From positions 1 to 64,000 of the forward strand of contig NZ_RJJD01000021.1 in NCBI RefSeq assembly GCF_003721515.1: 64,000 nt of DNA, written 5' to 3'. Source of the stretch: Rufibacter latericius (lineage in GTDB: Bacteria > Bacteroidota > Bacteroidia > Cytophagales > Hymenobacteraceae). Made by a program: the position numbers and the translations under genes. The notes beneath the pieces are model-generated. The model did no database searches. It was not told where the DNA came from and saw only the letters and a program-made list of their open reading frames with translations. This document shows, in pieces, positions 8,591 through 16,872 of this stretch; position 1 is the first letter of the stretch; each line of letters starts with the position of its first letter.

Positions 8591-8622
8591 TTTGGAATGT
8601 TTCTAAACAGGTGCTTAGTTTG
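8591..8622 (+). promoter_or_regulatory. promoter of TonB-dependent receptor
   Basis: TTTG at 8591-8594 and TTAGTTTG at 8615-8622, 20 nt apart, match the Bacteroidota -33 (TTTG) and -7 (TAnnTTTG) elements with one mismatch. The start codon lies 39 nt downstream. Confidence 0.55.
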
Positions 8623-8628
8623 TGTCAC

Positions 8629-8645
8629 TTTAGAATCAGTCTAAA
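8629..8645 (+). promoter_or_regulatory. palindromic operator (metal-regulator type)
   Basis: Inverted repeat TTTAGA-N5-TCTAAA just downstream of the -7 box, where the transcript should start. The half-sites resemble Fur/DtxR-class operators near iron genes of this phylum. Iron repression of the receptor is inferred from site, position and gene type. Confidence 0.5.
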
Positions 8646-8660
8646 TAAAAAAAACAAAGG

Positions 8661-11087
8661 ATGACTAACATCTACCACTCTCCCAGATTCGCTTTCAGCT
8701 CTATATTCTTTGCCCTTCTACTCTGTTCTTCCCTGGCATTTGCCCAAAACGGAGGAGTACGTGGACGCATCACCACGCCGGATGGTGAACCCGCAGCATA
8801 TGTAAGCGTGGTTTTAAAAGAACTGGAAAAAACCACCATCACCTCAGAAGAAGGAGTCTTTTTCTTCCGCAACGTTCCTTTTGGAACCTACACTTTGCAG
8901 GCTACTTTCATGGGTTTCCAAGTAGAAGAGCAACAGGTTCAGATTTCCTCAGAAAGAACCCAGATTCAAGACATCACCTTGACCAGAACCAACCAACGTT
9001 TAGGTGAAGTAGTGGTAACCGGAAGACAGACCTTGAATGAAAAACCGCTGAGTGTAGGCAAGGTGCCCATTAAACCCCTGGATCTGCCCCAAAGCGTTAC
9101 CATCATTGGCGGCGAAGTGCTGGAAAGACAGCAAGCGCAGGTGCTAAGCGAGGTGCTGCAGAACGTAAACGGTGTATACTTGTCAGGAACTACCGGCGGG
9201 ACCCAGGAAGAGATCTCGGGCCGGGGCTTTTCCTTCAGCAGCAGCAATACCTTTAAAAACGGTGCCCGTTACAACAACACTATCATGCCCGAAACCTCCG
9301 GACTGGAGCGTGTGGAAGTAATGAAAGGCAGCAACGCTATCTTGTTCGGGAACGTGGCCGCAGGCGGGGTCCTGAACCTGGTGACCAAGAAGCCTCGGTT
9401 TGAAAGTGGCGGAGAGGTGAGCATGCGCGTTGGTTCCTATGATTATTACAAGCCTTCTTTGGACGTGTATGGCGCCATCAACAACAGTGACAAGGTCGCT
9501 TACCGTCTGAACACCACTTACCTGAACGCCGGAAGTTTCCGGGATGGCGTAAAGGCCGAGCGGTTCTACATCAACCCTTCCCTGCTGGTGAAAGCCGGTG
9601 CCAAAACCGACATTTTGCTGGAGGGAGATTACCTGAAAGATACCCGCACGCCCGACTTCGGGGTGGGCGCTATCAACTACGCCATTGCCCAGGTGCCAAG
9701 AAGCCGGTTTTTAGGGGTTTCGTTCGCCGAGAACAACGTGGAGCAGAAAAGCGCCATGGCTACCATCACCCATCGGTTTAACCAAAACTGGGAAATCAGA
9801 AGCACCAGCTCTTTCCAGAACTACAACGCCGCCCAAATCAGCACCACTAGACCCACGTCCTTCGTGCCATTCAAAGATCCGGTGACCGGAGTGACAAGCT
9901 TCAACGGTGATTTAGCCCGAAGCCTGCAACAAAGCGCCACCGACGAGAAATACTACCTGACCCAGTTAGACCTCACCGGCAAATTCAAAACCGGTTTCAT
10001 TGAACACTCCTTATTAGTGGGTGCCGATGCCGACAAGTATGACACCGAATCTCCGGCGTTCATCACCCAGGCCTATGACACCATAAACATCTACGACCTG
10101 AACAAATTTGAACCCGAAGCCAACATTCCTGCCTTAGGTAGAAGAACATATGACACCAAAAACCTCACCAGCCGTGTTGGGGTGTATGTACAGGATTTGC
10201 TGTCGCTCTCAGAGAAATGGAAAGTGTTGGCTGGTTTACGCTACAGTGCCATTGACGTGGAAGGCGAAGGCAACACCGTAGTAAACAGAGAGGACACCCG
10301 TACTACCACCTCCACCTATGATTACGCCTTCAGCCCTAGAGCCGGGGTAGTGTTTCAGCCCACCAGCAACATGTCTATCTTCGCCAGTTACGCCAACTCC
10401 TTTGCGCCTAACACCGGCACTGACATCTACAACCAGCCTCTGGACCCTTCCATCACCGATCAGTACGAAATAGGCATTAAGAACGAGCTCTTCAAAGGAC
10501 TTCTTTCCGCCAACTTAACCGCCTACCAGATCCGGAACAGCGCCTCGCCCCAGACCGCCCTTTTCACCGCCGACGGCAAGCCAAACAGCAACAACACCAT
10601 CAAAGAACTGGCCGGGGAAATCACCAGCAAAGGCGTGGAACTGGACCTGATGAGCAAAAGCATTAATGGTTGGTCTTTCATTGGGGGTTACAGCTACAAT
10701 GACACCCGTTACACCAAAAGCAACATCTACGCGAAGAACGACCGACTGCGCTATAACCCGGCCCATACCGCCAATGCCAGCGTGTACTACTCCTTCCAGA
10801 ACGCCAGCCTGAGCGGCCTTAACCTGGGTCTAAGTTCCTTCTACGCCGGAGATCGTTTTGCGGGCCGTAACACTCGTCTCACCATCCAGAACGATGCTTA
10901 CCGTTTGATAGATCTACCAGACTACTTCCTCTTTGATGCGCACGTTGGATACAATTTGCAGCGCTTGTCGCTGCGCCTGAAAATGACCAATCTTCTAAAC
11001 AAACTCTCCTACAACGCCCACGACGATAACAGCATCAACCCTATTGCTCCGCGGCAGTTCATGGCAACCATATCTTATAAGCTGTAA
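8661..11087 (+). CDS. TonB-dependent siderophore receptor
   Basis: An 808-residue outer-membrane receptor. A signal peptide (about 1-28, ending AFAQ) precedes a carboxypeptidase-regulatory-like beta-sandwich (about 31-112). The plug (about 125-245) contains PLDLPQSVTIIGGEVLERQ, SEVLQNVNGVYL, ISGRGFSFS and VEVMKGSNAILFGN-x-AAGGVLNLVTK. The 22-strand barrel ends in the aromatic-rich C-terminus FMATISYKL. The plug sequences put it in the FhuE/ferrichrome-type siderophore receptor group, which takes up Fe(III)-siderophores using TonB-ExbBD energy. No biosynthesis or inner-membrane transport genes adjoin it, so it may scavenge siderophores made by others. Confidence 0.92.
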   Translation: MTNIYHSPRFAFSSIFFALLLCSSLAFAQNGGVRGRITTPDGEPAAYVSVVLKELEKTTITSEEGVFFFRNVPFGTYTLQATFMGFQVEEQQVQISSERTQIQDITLTRTNQRLGEVVVTGRQTLNEKPLSVGKVPIKPLDLPQSVTIIGGEVLERQQAQVLSEVLQNVNGVYLSGTTGGTQEEISGRGFSFSSSNTFKNGARYNNTIMPETSGLERVEVMKGSNAILFGNVAAGGVLNLVTKKPRFESGGEVSMRVGSYDYYKPSLDVYGAINNSDKVAYRLNTTYLNAGSFRDGVKAERFYINPSLLVKAGAKTDILLEGDYLKDTRTPDFGVGAINYAIAQVPRSRFLGVSFAENNVEQKSAMATITHRFNQNWEIRSTSSFQNYNAAQISTTRPTSFVPFKDPVTGVTSFNGDLARSLQQSATDEKYYLTQLDLTGKFKTGFIEHSLLVGADADKYDTESPAFITQAYDTINIYDLNKFEPEANIPALGRRTYDTKNLTSRVGVYVQDLLSLSEKWKVLAGLRYSAIDVEGEGNTVVNREDTRTTTSTYDYAFSPRAGVVFQPTSNMSIFASYANSFAPNTGTDIYNQPLDPSITDQYEIGIKNELFKGLLSANLTAYQIRNSASPQTALFTADGKPNSNNTIKELAGEITSKGVELDLMSKSINGWSFIGGYSYNDTRYTKSNIYAKNDRLRYNPAHTANASVYYSFQNASLSGLNLGLSSFYAGDRFAGRNTRLTIQNDAYRLIDLPDYFLFDAHVGYNLQRLSLRLKMTNLLNKLSYNAHDDNSINPIAPRQFMATISYKL

Positions 11088-11138
11088 ACTAAAAGCAGAT
11101 CGGCGCCGCTTCCCAGTGGCGCCGATCTGCTTTTAGTT
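11087..11138 (+). terminator. strong terminator after TonB receptor
   Basis: Perfect 21-bp inverted repeat (11087-11107 and 11118-11138) with a 10-nt loop; core GCAGATCGGCGCC. It begins at the last base of the stop codon. Confidence 0.85.
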
Positions 11139-11289
11139 AAAATGGTAACCAGCACTTACTACTGTTGAGACCCACTTCTTCTCCATAGGTTTTCTATTTT
11201 GGGGCTCTTTTTTGAATACCTGCCAGAAAACTAGTTTATTCGTATTGACTTCGGCGTACCCTATTTTCGTATAACCTTTATTTAAGAGG

Positions 11290-11409
11290 ATGTCTAACTG
11301 GAAAAAAGGTCTAAAGAGACTTGGCATTGCGGGTTTTTTGTTTTTCCTGATCAAAGGCTTGATCTGGCTCTTTATTATTTTCGGCGGCGCCAAGCTTATC
11401 TTTGATTAA
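11290..11409 (+). CDS. 39-residue basic membrane peptide
   Basis: A short frame reading MSNWKKGLKRLG, then a hydrophobic stretch of about 22 residues (AGFLFFLIKGLIWLFIIFGG), ending AKLIFD. The basic N-terminus plus a single membrane span is typical of small Bacteroidota membrane proteins, and AAGAGG lies just before the ATG. No longer gene covers it on this strand. Function unknown. Confidence 0.6.
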   Translation: MSNWKKGLKRLGIAGFLFFLIKGLIWLFIIFGGAKLIFD

Positions 11410-11693
11410 CCAGGCAATTCATCTTCACTGGGTCTGACTTCAGGTATTATCTGCGCTTCGAAGGTTGAACTTTCGGGCTTTCTGTTTTAATCTCTTTTCC
11501 AAAAATCGGCTGCAAAACGCAGAACCGCTGTCTCCTTCCCTGTTTCTTTAGAGAGCAATTTCTTGCCCGAAGATTATTGCGCAAATTCCGCTGAAGGATT
11601 AAAGAACCTAATTTCTTATCTTGGCAAGCTTTCTCCTTCAAACGCTGAGGCAATACCTTCAAATTCTTAGAATAGCTTACCCCAATCACCTTT
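11410..11693. other. intergenic stretch before the KAS III gene
   Basis: No gene recognised in these 284 bases. A near-consensus -7 box (TATCTTGG, about 11617) is the only promoter-like element seen, about 70 nt before the KAS III ATG. Confidence 0.35.
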
Positions 11694-12779
11694 ATGCCAT
11701 CGCTCTCACTTTCCACTGTGATCACGGGTTCAGGAAGATTCCTTCCTACCCAGGTTGTTTCAAATGATGACTTTCTGGAGAATGTCTTTTTCGATGCTTC
11801 CGGAAAAAAACTGATCCACGACAACGACGTTATCATTCAAAAATTCAAGCAGATTACCGGCATTCAGGAACGAAGGTACGCCACCCCCGAGATGGTCACT
11901 TCAGACCTTGGTTTTCTGGCCGCCCAGGAAGCCATCCAGAATGCGGGCATTGATCCTGAGACCCTGGACTATATAATCGTAGCCCATAATTTCGGCGATG
12001 TAAAAGCCACATCCAGTCGGGTAGACATGATGCCGCCGCTTGCTTCGCGCATCAAACACAAACTGCAGATTGCCAACCCGTATACCGTCGCCTATGACCT
12101 GCCCTTCGGGTGCCCGGGCTGGTTGCAAGGCATCATTCAGGCGCATTACTTTTTGCAATCAGGCGACGCCAAAAGAATTTTGGTCATTGGGGCCGAGACC
12201 TTGTCACGCGTAACCGATGCCCATGACCGCGACAGCATGATCTATTCAGATGGGGCGGGCGCGGTGATACTGGAGGCGCGGGCCGGAGAATCTAAAAACG
12301 GACTCCTCCAACACCTCACCGTATCTGACACCCTAACCCAGACGTTCTGGCTGAACTCCTCTCCTTCCTACAACCCCGAGGTGCCCCAGGAAGATCTTTA
12401 CATCAAGATGGATGGACGCAAGATTTATGAATATGCCCTTAAAACGGTTCCGCAGTTGATCAAAGACTGCCTTGACAAAGCGAATATTCCTTTATCTGCG
12501 ATCAAAAAGGTTTTGATCCACCAAGCCAACGAAAAGATGGACGAGGCCATGCTGGAGCGCCTCTTCAAGCTGTATGGCCAGGACCACATTCCGGAAGACA
12601 TCATGCCCATGACCATTTCTACGTTAGGCAATAACTCCGTGGCCACCCTTCCAGTTTTGTATGACATTATCGCGCGGGGTGAGCTTTCGGGCCATTCCTT
12701 AGAAAGCGGCGATGCCGTGGTGTTTGCCTCAGTGGGTGCCGGTATGAACGCCAATGCAGTCATCTACCGTATTCCCTAA
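11694..12779 (+). CDS. 3-oxoacyl-ACP synthase III family protein
   Basis: A 361-residue thiolase-fold condensing enzyme of the KAS III (FabH-like) family, which joins an acyl-CoA starter to an ACP- or CoA-bound extender. The full Cys-His-Asn set is present: Cys140 in DLPFGCPGWLQG, His276 in LIHQANEKM and Asn313 in LGNNSVATLP, so it should condense rather than merely transfer acyl groups. It is longer than housekeeping FabH (~317-330) and has insertions around residues 30-45 and 105-125, which suggests a specialised starter unit. The FAD monooxygenase gene follows after 38 nt. Product unknown; a small lipid-like metabolite is an inference. Confidence 0.85.
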   Translation: MPSLSLSTVITGSGRFLPTQVVSNDDFLENVFFDASGKKLIHDNDVIIQKFKQITGIQERRYATPEMVTSDLGFLAAQEAIQNAGIDPETLDYIIVAHNFGDVKATSSRVDMMPPLASRIKHKLQIANPYTVAYDLPFGCPGWLQGIIQAHYFLQSGDAKRILVIGAETLSRVTDAHDRDSMIYSDGAGAVILEARAGESKNGLLQHLTVSDTLTQTFWLNSSPSYNPEVPQEDLYIKMDGRKIYEYALKTVPQLIKDCLDKANIPLSAIKKVLIHQANEKMDEAMLERLFKLYGQDHIPEDIMPMTISTLGNNSVATLPVLYDIIARGELSGHSLESGDAVVFASVGAGMNANAVIYRIP

Positions 12780-12817
12780 CCCGAGATACAAACTATCAGG
12801 AAGAGAATTCAGCAGGA

Positions 12818-13963
12818 ATGGGAAATAGGAAGATCGGGATTATTGGGGGCGGAATAGCGGGGCTGACCACGGCCATTGCTTTGCAGCATCTTGGCATTGA
12901 GGCCCACGTTTATGACGCCGCTCCCCGGTTTGAGCCTGTGGGTGCCGGTTTGGCCCTTGCTGCCAACGCCATCAAAGGATTCCAGCGGCTGAACATTGCC
13001 GAAGAAGTGATGGCCGAAGGCAATTGCCTGGACGGTTTCCACATCTTTGACGCCGAAGGCAAACTCATCAACCGCACCGATAGTAGAGCCATCAGTGACA
13101 AGTACGGCTTAGACAACTTCGTCATTCATCGGGCGGCACTGCACCAGGTTTTGGTGAGGCAACTGCCAGAGAATACCCTGCACGCGAACAAACGCGCCGT
13201 TCGTACCTCTTCTTCCCAAGAAGGGATCACTGTTCAATTTCAGGACGGGGACCACCTCCTCTTTGATTACCTGCTGGTGGCGGACGGAATAAATTCAAAC
13301 ATCAGGAAACAGTTGCTGCCACAGTCTCAACCAAGATACGCGGGCTACACCTGCTGGCGTGCCGTCATCGAGAACCCCGGGCTGGAAAGCATCTACGCCT
13401 CTGAGACCTGGGGTAAAGCTGGCCGGGTGGGTTGGACTCCGCTGAAGGGAAACAAAATCTACTGGTTTGCCTGCATCAATGCCCCGGAGAATGACCCCAG
13501 GATGAAGGACATGCAGGTAGAAGACCTGGTTCGCCATTTCGGGCAGTACCATGCCCCCATTCCGGATTTATTCCGTCATACCCAACCAGACCAACTGCTC
13601 TGGCACGACCTCTATGATCTGGCACCCCTGCCCCAATTCGCGTTTCCCAACATCCTCCTCCTGGGCGATGCCGGACACGCCACTACCCCTAACATGGGCC
13701 AAGGAGCTTGCCAGGCCGTGGAAGACGCCGTGGTATTCGCCGATGAGCTGAAAAAGGATTACGATTTCCCTCTGGCTGCCCAACGGTTTGAGAAACGACG
13801 TATGCCGCGCACCCAATGGATTACCCGCCAATCAAGGTTCCTGGGTGAGGTTGCCCAATCTCAAAATCCTGTTTACATGAAAGCCCGCAATTTCGCCCTG
13901 AGGCACCTGCCCACCTGGATCAATGACAAACAACTGGAGAAAATCTATTCCGTTGATTTCTGA
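12818..13963 (+). CDS. FAD-dependent monooxygenase (PHBH/TetX-like)
   Basis: A 381-residue class A flavoprotein monooxygenase, expected to hydroxylate an aromatic or enol substrate using NAD(P)H and O2. The three FAD motifs are visible: GxGxxG in IGIIGGGIAGLTTAIAL (residues 5-20), a DG motif in LLVADGINS (about 155-163), and GDAGHATTPNMGQGACQAVEDA (about 285-306). No membrane segment or signal. It lies 38 nt after the KAS III-like gene in the same direction, so the two probably act in one biosynthetic route. TetX-like resistance activity cannot be excluded from sequence. Confidence 0.85.
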   Translation: MGNRKIGIIGGGIAGLTTAIALQHLGIEAHVYDAAPRFEPVGAGLALAANAIKGFQRLNIAEEVMAEGNCLDGFHIFDAEGKLINRTDSRAISDKYGLDNFVIHRAALHQVLVRQLPENTLHANKRAVRTSSSQEGITVQFQDGDHLLFDYLLVADGINSNIRKQLLPQSQPRYAGYTCWRAVIENPGLESIYASETWGKAGRVGWTPLKGNKIYWFACINAPENDPRMKDMQVEDLVRHFGQYHAPIPDLFRHTQPDQLLWHDLYDLAPLPQFAFPNILLLGDAGHATTPNMGQGACQAVEDAVVFADELKKDYDFPLAAQRFEKRRMPRTQWITRQSRFLGEVAQSQNPVYMKARNFALRHLPTWINDKQLEKIYSVDF

Positions 13964-14237
13964 TTTTCCTTTCTACACGACTAGGTAATAAGTCCATTTT
14001 AGGGGTATTCTCAGCAAAACGGTCTCAAAGAAGAATCTCCTTGTCAAAGCATCTTTGTATCTTCAAAAGAAAAGGGTAAAGCATCCTCCCTCCAGTGTTT
14101 AGGGCAGCAACATTTTGCAATAGTTTGGCCTATCGAGGTAGTGAATGGCTTCTAATCTGCAGCAATCTGCGGGTGCTTCATGGGGAGTAGGTTTTAATTC
14201 AGTAATATTGTAGTTACGTTTCATTAAACTTCAACCC
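13964..14237. other. intergenic stretch with repeat copy
   Basis: No gene. It holds a degenerate copy of the dispersed palindrome near 13995-14030 and the upstream region of the DUF3822 gene. Confidence 0.4.
13995..14030. repeat. dispersed palindrome, degenerate copy
   Basis: Arms read ATTTTAGGGGTATT and AAAACGGTCTCAAAG around a TCTCAGC centre; 32 nt after the monooxygenase stop. Confidence 0.45.
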
Positions 14238-15125
14238 TTGACTACGTCCGTGCCGGCTTTCAGACAGACGCAACGCGTCATTGATGACGCTTTTGACCCT
14301 AGCTATAGTGCCAGCGCTCACCTATACATCAGTTTTGGGGCCCATCGGATTCGTTTGGGAGTGTTGGATGCTCAACGAAACAAGTTTGTGGCTTTGGAAG
14401 ACTACGAGGCCGAAAGGCCTTCTACCGTTGAAAACGCCATTACCTTTTTGAAATCCCTGGGTTCTACCAGCGGCCTGCTGCAGGAAAGAACATGGCAGCA
14501 AGTTCGCATCGGGATTAAGAACCAGCAGTTCACCCTTATTCCAGAGGCCTTATTTGATCTTAATGCCCGCGAAGAGTACCTGAAACTCAATGCAGTGGTA
14601 GATACTGAGCAGGAGCGCATCCACCATCATGAGCACCCCAGGTTAGAGTTGATCAATGTGTTCACCGTGCCGGCCTCCCTTCAAGCCTGGACCGAACCGC
14701 AGTTCCAAAGCAGTCCGGTGGAGTTTGTGCACCAGACCTCTGCCCTGATGGAAGGAACCCTGCACATGGCAGAGCGCAGCACCCGTCCGCACCTCTTCAT
14801 CTACGTAGACAAAAACTATGTAACGCTGGTGGTACTGCAGGGCCTCAAGCTGGAGTTCTGCAACTCTTTCTTCTTCACTTCCTCAGAAGATTTTATCTAC
14901 TACGTGTTGTTTGTTCTCCAGGAAAAGAAAATGAACCCCGACCAGGACCCGGTGACGGTTTGGGGTGAACTGCTCCTGGACTCTGAACTCCACGAAATCC
15001 TGCGGACCTATATCCGGCACGTGCAGTTCGGGAAAAAGCCCACCGGTGTAGGATTCAGCTATCGTTTTGATACCCTCTTCAATCACCAGAACTTTGACCT
15101 GTACAGTCTCCACTTCTGCGACTAA
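14238..15125 (+). CDS. DUF3822 family protein
   Basis: A 295-residue cytosolic protein of DUF3822, a family largely confined to Bacteroidota. Recognisable parts are HLYISFGAHRIRLGVLDAQRNKFVALEDYE (about 25-55), the FTLIPEALFD segment, and a second half beginning HLFIYVDKNYVTLVVLQGLKLEFCNSFFF. Its two lobes resemble actin/PilM-like ATPase folds (from memory of structural work, moderate certainty). The frame starts at TTG 14238; no better ATG precedes the conserved region. In many relatives this gene is beside coaD. Here coaD lies 48 kb away, so the usual pairing is broken. Confidence 0.8.
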   Translation: MTTSVPAFRQTQRVIDDAFDPSYSASAHLYISFGAHRIRLGVLDAQRNKFVALEDYEAERPSTVENAITFLKSLGSTSGLLQERTWQQVRIGIKNQQFTLIPEALFDLNAREEYLKLNAVVDTEQERIHHHEHPRLELINVFTVPASLQAWTEPQFQSSPVEFVHQTSALMEGTLHMAERSTRPHLFIYVDKNYVTLVVLQGLKLEFCNSFFFTSSEDFIYYVLFVLQEKKMNPDQDPVTVWGELLLDSELHEILRTYIRHVQFGKKPTGVGFSYRFDTLFNHQNFDLYSLHFCD

Positions 15126-15130
15126 ATTTA

Positions 15131-15315
15131 TTTAGAGATTGCATGATTGAGTGATTGAGAGAATGGGAGTTTTATGGAGGAGGATTGAAGGGAAGTAAAT
15201 ATCTGGAATAACCTTATAGAGTAAAAAAGGCGCGGCTCGTAAATTTAGATTTACGAGCCGCGCCTTTTTTACTCTATCCTCCAATTCTCTCAATCATTCA
15301 ATCTCTCAATCTCCC
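15131..15315. repeat. nested inverted repeat built from GATTGAGA-like units
   Basis: Outside the terminator hairpin, the left flank (15134-15169) and right flank (15282-15316) are imperfect inverted copies of each other. Each consists of several tandem units close to GATTGAGA or GATTGAGTG. Together with the central hairpin this makes a ~185-bp nested palindrome between two convergent genes. Confidence 0.55.
15216..15277. terminator. bidirectional terminator, 29-bp perfect stem
   Basis: Arms 15216-15244 and 15249-15277 are perfectly complementary with a 4-nt loop. A GC core (GGCGCGGCTCG) is flanked by A6/T6 tracts, so it can stop transcription both ways between DUF3822 and the cytochrome oxidase gene. 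Confidence 0.9.
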
Positions 15316-15319
15316 ATTT

Positions 15320-15952
15320 CTAAAGCGTAAAGAGGAAGATAAAGTAAAGGGCTACCCAAATGGCGCCTAGAAAGTGCCAGTAGCTACGGAGCATCTGTAC
15401 CTGCATGAGGCGGTAGGGGTCACGGTTAAAGATAAGCGAACGAATGGGATCAACTGAAGCCCGGTTCACTTTCACGTACAGATACGAAGCGAACGCCAGT
15501 CCGCCGGCTATGTGTAACAGGTGGAGCGCGGATAACAGGTACAGGAACGTTCCGGCCGGATGTCCGTCAAAGAATACCCGCGCCGAAGCCATTTCATACC
15601 ACGCTACAATCTGCGCCACGGCAAAAACCATCCCCAGCACCAAGGACCACATCAGTCCTTTCTTCATGCTAACCAGATCATCCTGGGCATAAGAACCGGG
15701 CACCTGCTGCATATAGAATCCGCTGAACAGGATGAGGATAGTACTCACGCTGAAAAGCTTGGGGAGGTTGAACGAAGAGGGAGACGGGGCATCACCGGTT
15801 TTGAAGAGGAACATGGCCGTCAGCATGAAGAACAACATAGCCATACCCGCCATGCTGACATACAGCAACATCTTCAAAGGGGGAACCTTCTCTATCTTCT
15901 CGAAGCTGGACATTTTCCCAGCCCCTATTTTATTTTGGTTTTCGGATTTCAT
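15320..15952 (-). CDS. cytochrome c oxidase subunit III (orphan)
   Basis: A 210-residue inner-membrane protein with five hydrophobic helices, of the heme-copper oxidase subunit III family. Family hallmarks include the GTFLYLLSALHLLHIAGGLAFASYLYVKV helix with paired His residues and the C-terminal SYWHFLGAIWVALYFIFLFTL. Length is at the short end for the family (five rather than seven helices). No catalytic subunit (I or II) is nearby, so it serves an oxidase coded elsewhere. An internal ATG (MSSFEKIEK) is an alternative start, 13 codons in. Confidence 0.85.
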   Translation of the reverse strand: MKSENQNKIGAGKMSSFEKIEKVPPLKMLLYVSMAGMAMLFFMLTAMFLFKTGDAPSPSSFNLPKLFSVSTILILFSGFYMQQVPGSYAQDDLVSMKKGLMWSLVLGMVFAVAQIVAWYEMASARVFFDGHPAGTFLYLLSALHLLHIAGGLAFASYLYVKVNRASVDPIRSLIFNRDPYRLMQVQMLRSYWHFLGAIWVALYFIFLFTL

Positions 15953-16141
15953 GATTCAGAAAAATTCATCGGCCCAACATGCTTTACCTGCCTTGTTTAA
16001 TTTACTGCTTCTCTCTTATGTACTACCTTGAAAATTAACAGAATGTTTACAGGTTTCATCACATTTGATGCACTTTTCAAAAAGAACGTTGCATCTACCT
16101 ATTTTAATATTAAATAATCCAGTTTACAGGCAAGTAAGGCG

Positions 16142-16175
16142 CATTTTAGAGGGCATTTTCAGCTTCTTTTAAACC
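16142..16175. repeat. dispersed palindrome, degenerate, overlapping a gene end
   Basis: Reads CATTTTAGAGGGCATTTT, then CAGCTTCTTTTAAACC. It supplies the stop codon and last residues of the minus-strand gene ending at 16159, an example of the repeat running into coding sequence. Confidence 0.4.
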
Positions 16176-16512
16176 AGGAGCCCACCTGCCTGAACACCGC
16201 GTTTGCCGTGATGCGGGGTGCGTTACCGGTACCAAATTCAATGTAGGTTTTATTGTTGACCCGCACATCCAGCACCAGGCCGGCGCGGCGCAGGGTTTCG
16301 TTCAGTTCTTTGGCTTTTTCCATTTTCTCCAGCAAACTGACGCTGCTCTTCCCCGAGGGAGAAGGCGGCAACAGGTTTTCCAGCACCCGCTCCAGGGCGG
16401 CATGGTCTTTTATGTTGACAATGAAATAGTTCGCCTCGGCCACAATCAAGACATGATCCTGCAGCACGGTGAGCACCAGTCGGCCAGAGATTTCAAAGGG
16501 AAACTCCTTCAT
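16159..16512 (-). CDS. hypothetical protein
   Basis: A 117-residue protein of unknown family, not obviously secreted. The N-terminal half forms beta strands (FEISGRLVLTVLQDHVLIVAEANYFIVNI). A helical middle (LEKMEKAKELNETLRRAG) is followed by two strands and an amphipathic C-terminus. It is the second gene of a tight pair, starting 2 nt after the 68-residue gene's stop, so the two small proteins are probably co-translated and may act together. Confidence 0.55.
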   Translation of the reverse strand: MKEFPFEISGRLVLTVLQDHVLIVAEANYFIVNIKDHAALERVLENLLPPSPSGKSSVSLLEKMEKAKELNETLRRAGLVLDVRVNNKTYIEFGTGNAPRITANAVFRQVGSWFKRS

Positions 16513-16514
16513 GG

Positions 16515-16721
16515 CTAGGAGGGGTTAGAACCCGATGATTTGGTTTTAAGCGAGAGTTGGCCGTTGAGTTTCCATTGACCGGGCTGCCCCTGCGGCCCGG
16601 GCCCCTGCACCGTCATGTCCTGGAAATCTAGGGTGATGTCGGTTTGGGCGGCTTTCAGTTTGTCCAGAAGAAGGGAGGCCAGGTCAGAGAGTTTGTGTAC
16701 AGGTTGGGTAGGGTTTTCCAT
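16515..16721 (-). CDS. small hypothetical protein
   Basis: A 68-residue polar protein of unknown family: an N-terminal helix (VHKLSDLASLLLDKLKAAQ), a beta segment (ITLDFQDMTVQG), a Gly/Pro/Gln-rich loop and a second strand (WKLNGQLSLKTK). First gene of a two-gene unit with the 117-residue protein (2-nt gap). The regular helix-strand pattern and coupling favour a real gene. Confidence 0.5.
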   Translation of the reverse strand: MENPTQPVHKLSDLASLLLDKLKAAQTDITLDFQDMTVQGPGPQGQPGQWKLNGQLSLKTKSSGSNPS

Positions 16722-16872
16722 AGTTATTGGGTTTGGTGCCAGTGAAAGAAATACGAACGTAAAACCCGCTCGTTTCTTTCGTTATTAAAGTTCAAAAAGT
16801 ACAATATATCCAAGTAATCTGCCGCTACGTATAAACAACAGTTTACCCTTAAAGACAAGGGAAACTTCCTCT

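Larger units (their letters stand above)
8235..8660. other. regulatory intergenic region before the TonB receptor
   Basis: No gene. The left part holds the YjbR-gene terminator (8319-8367), the right part the receptor's promoter and operator (8591-8645). Nothing was recognised between about 8370 and 8580. Confidence 0.5.
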
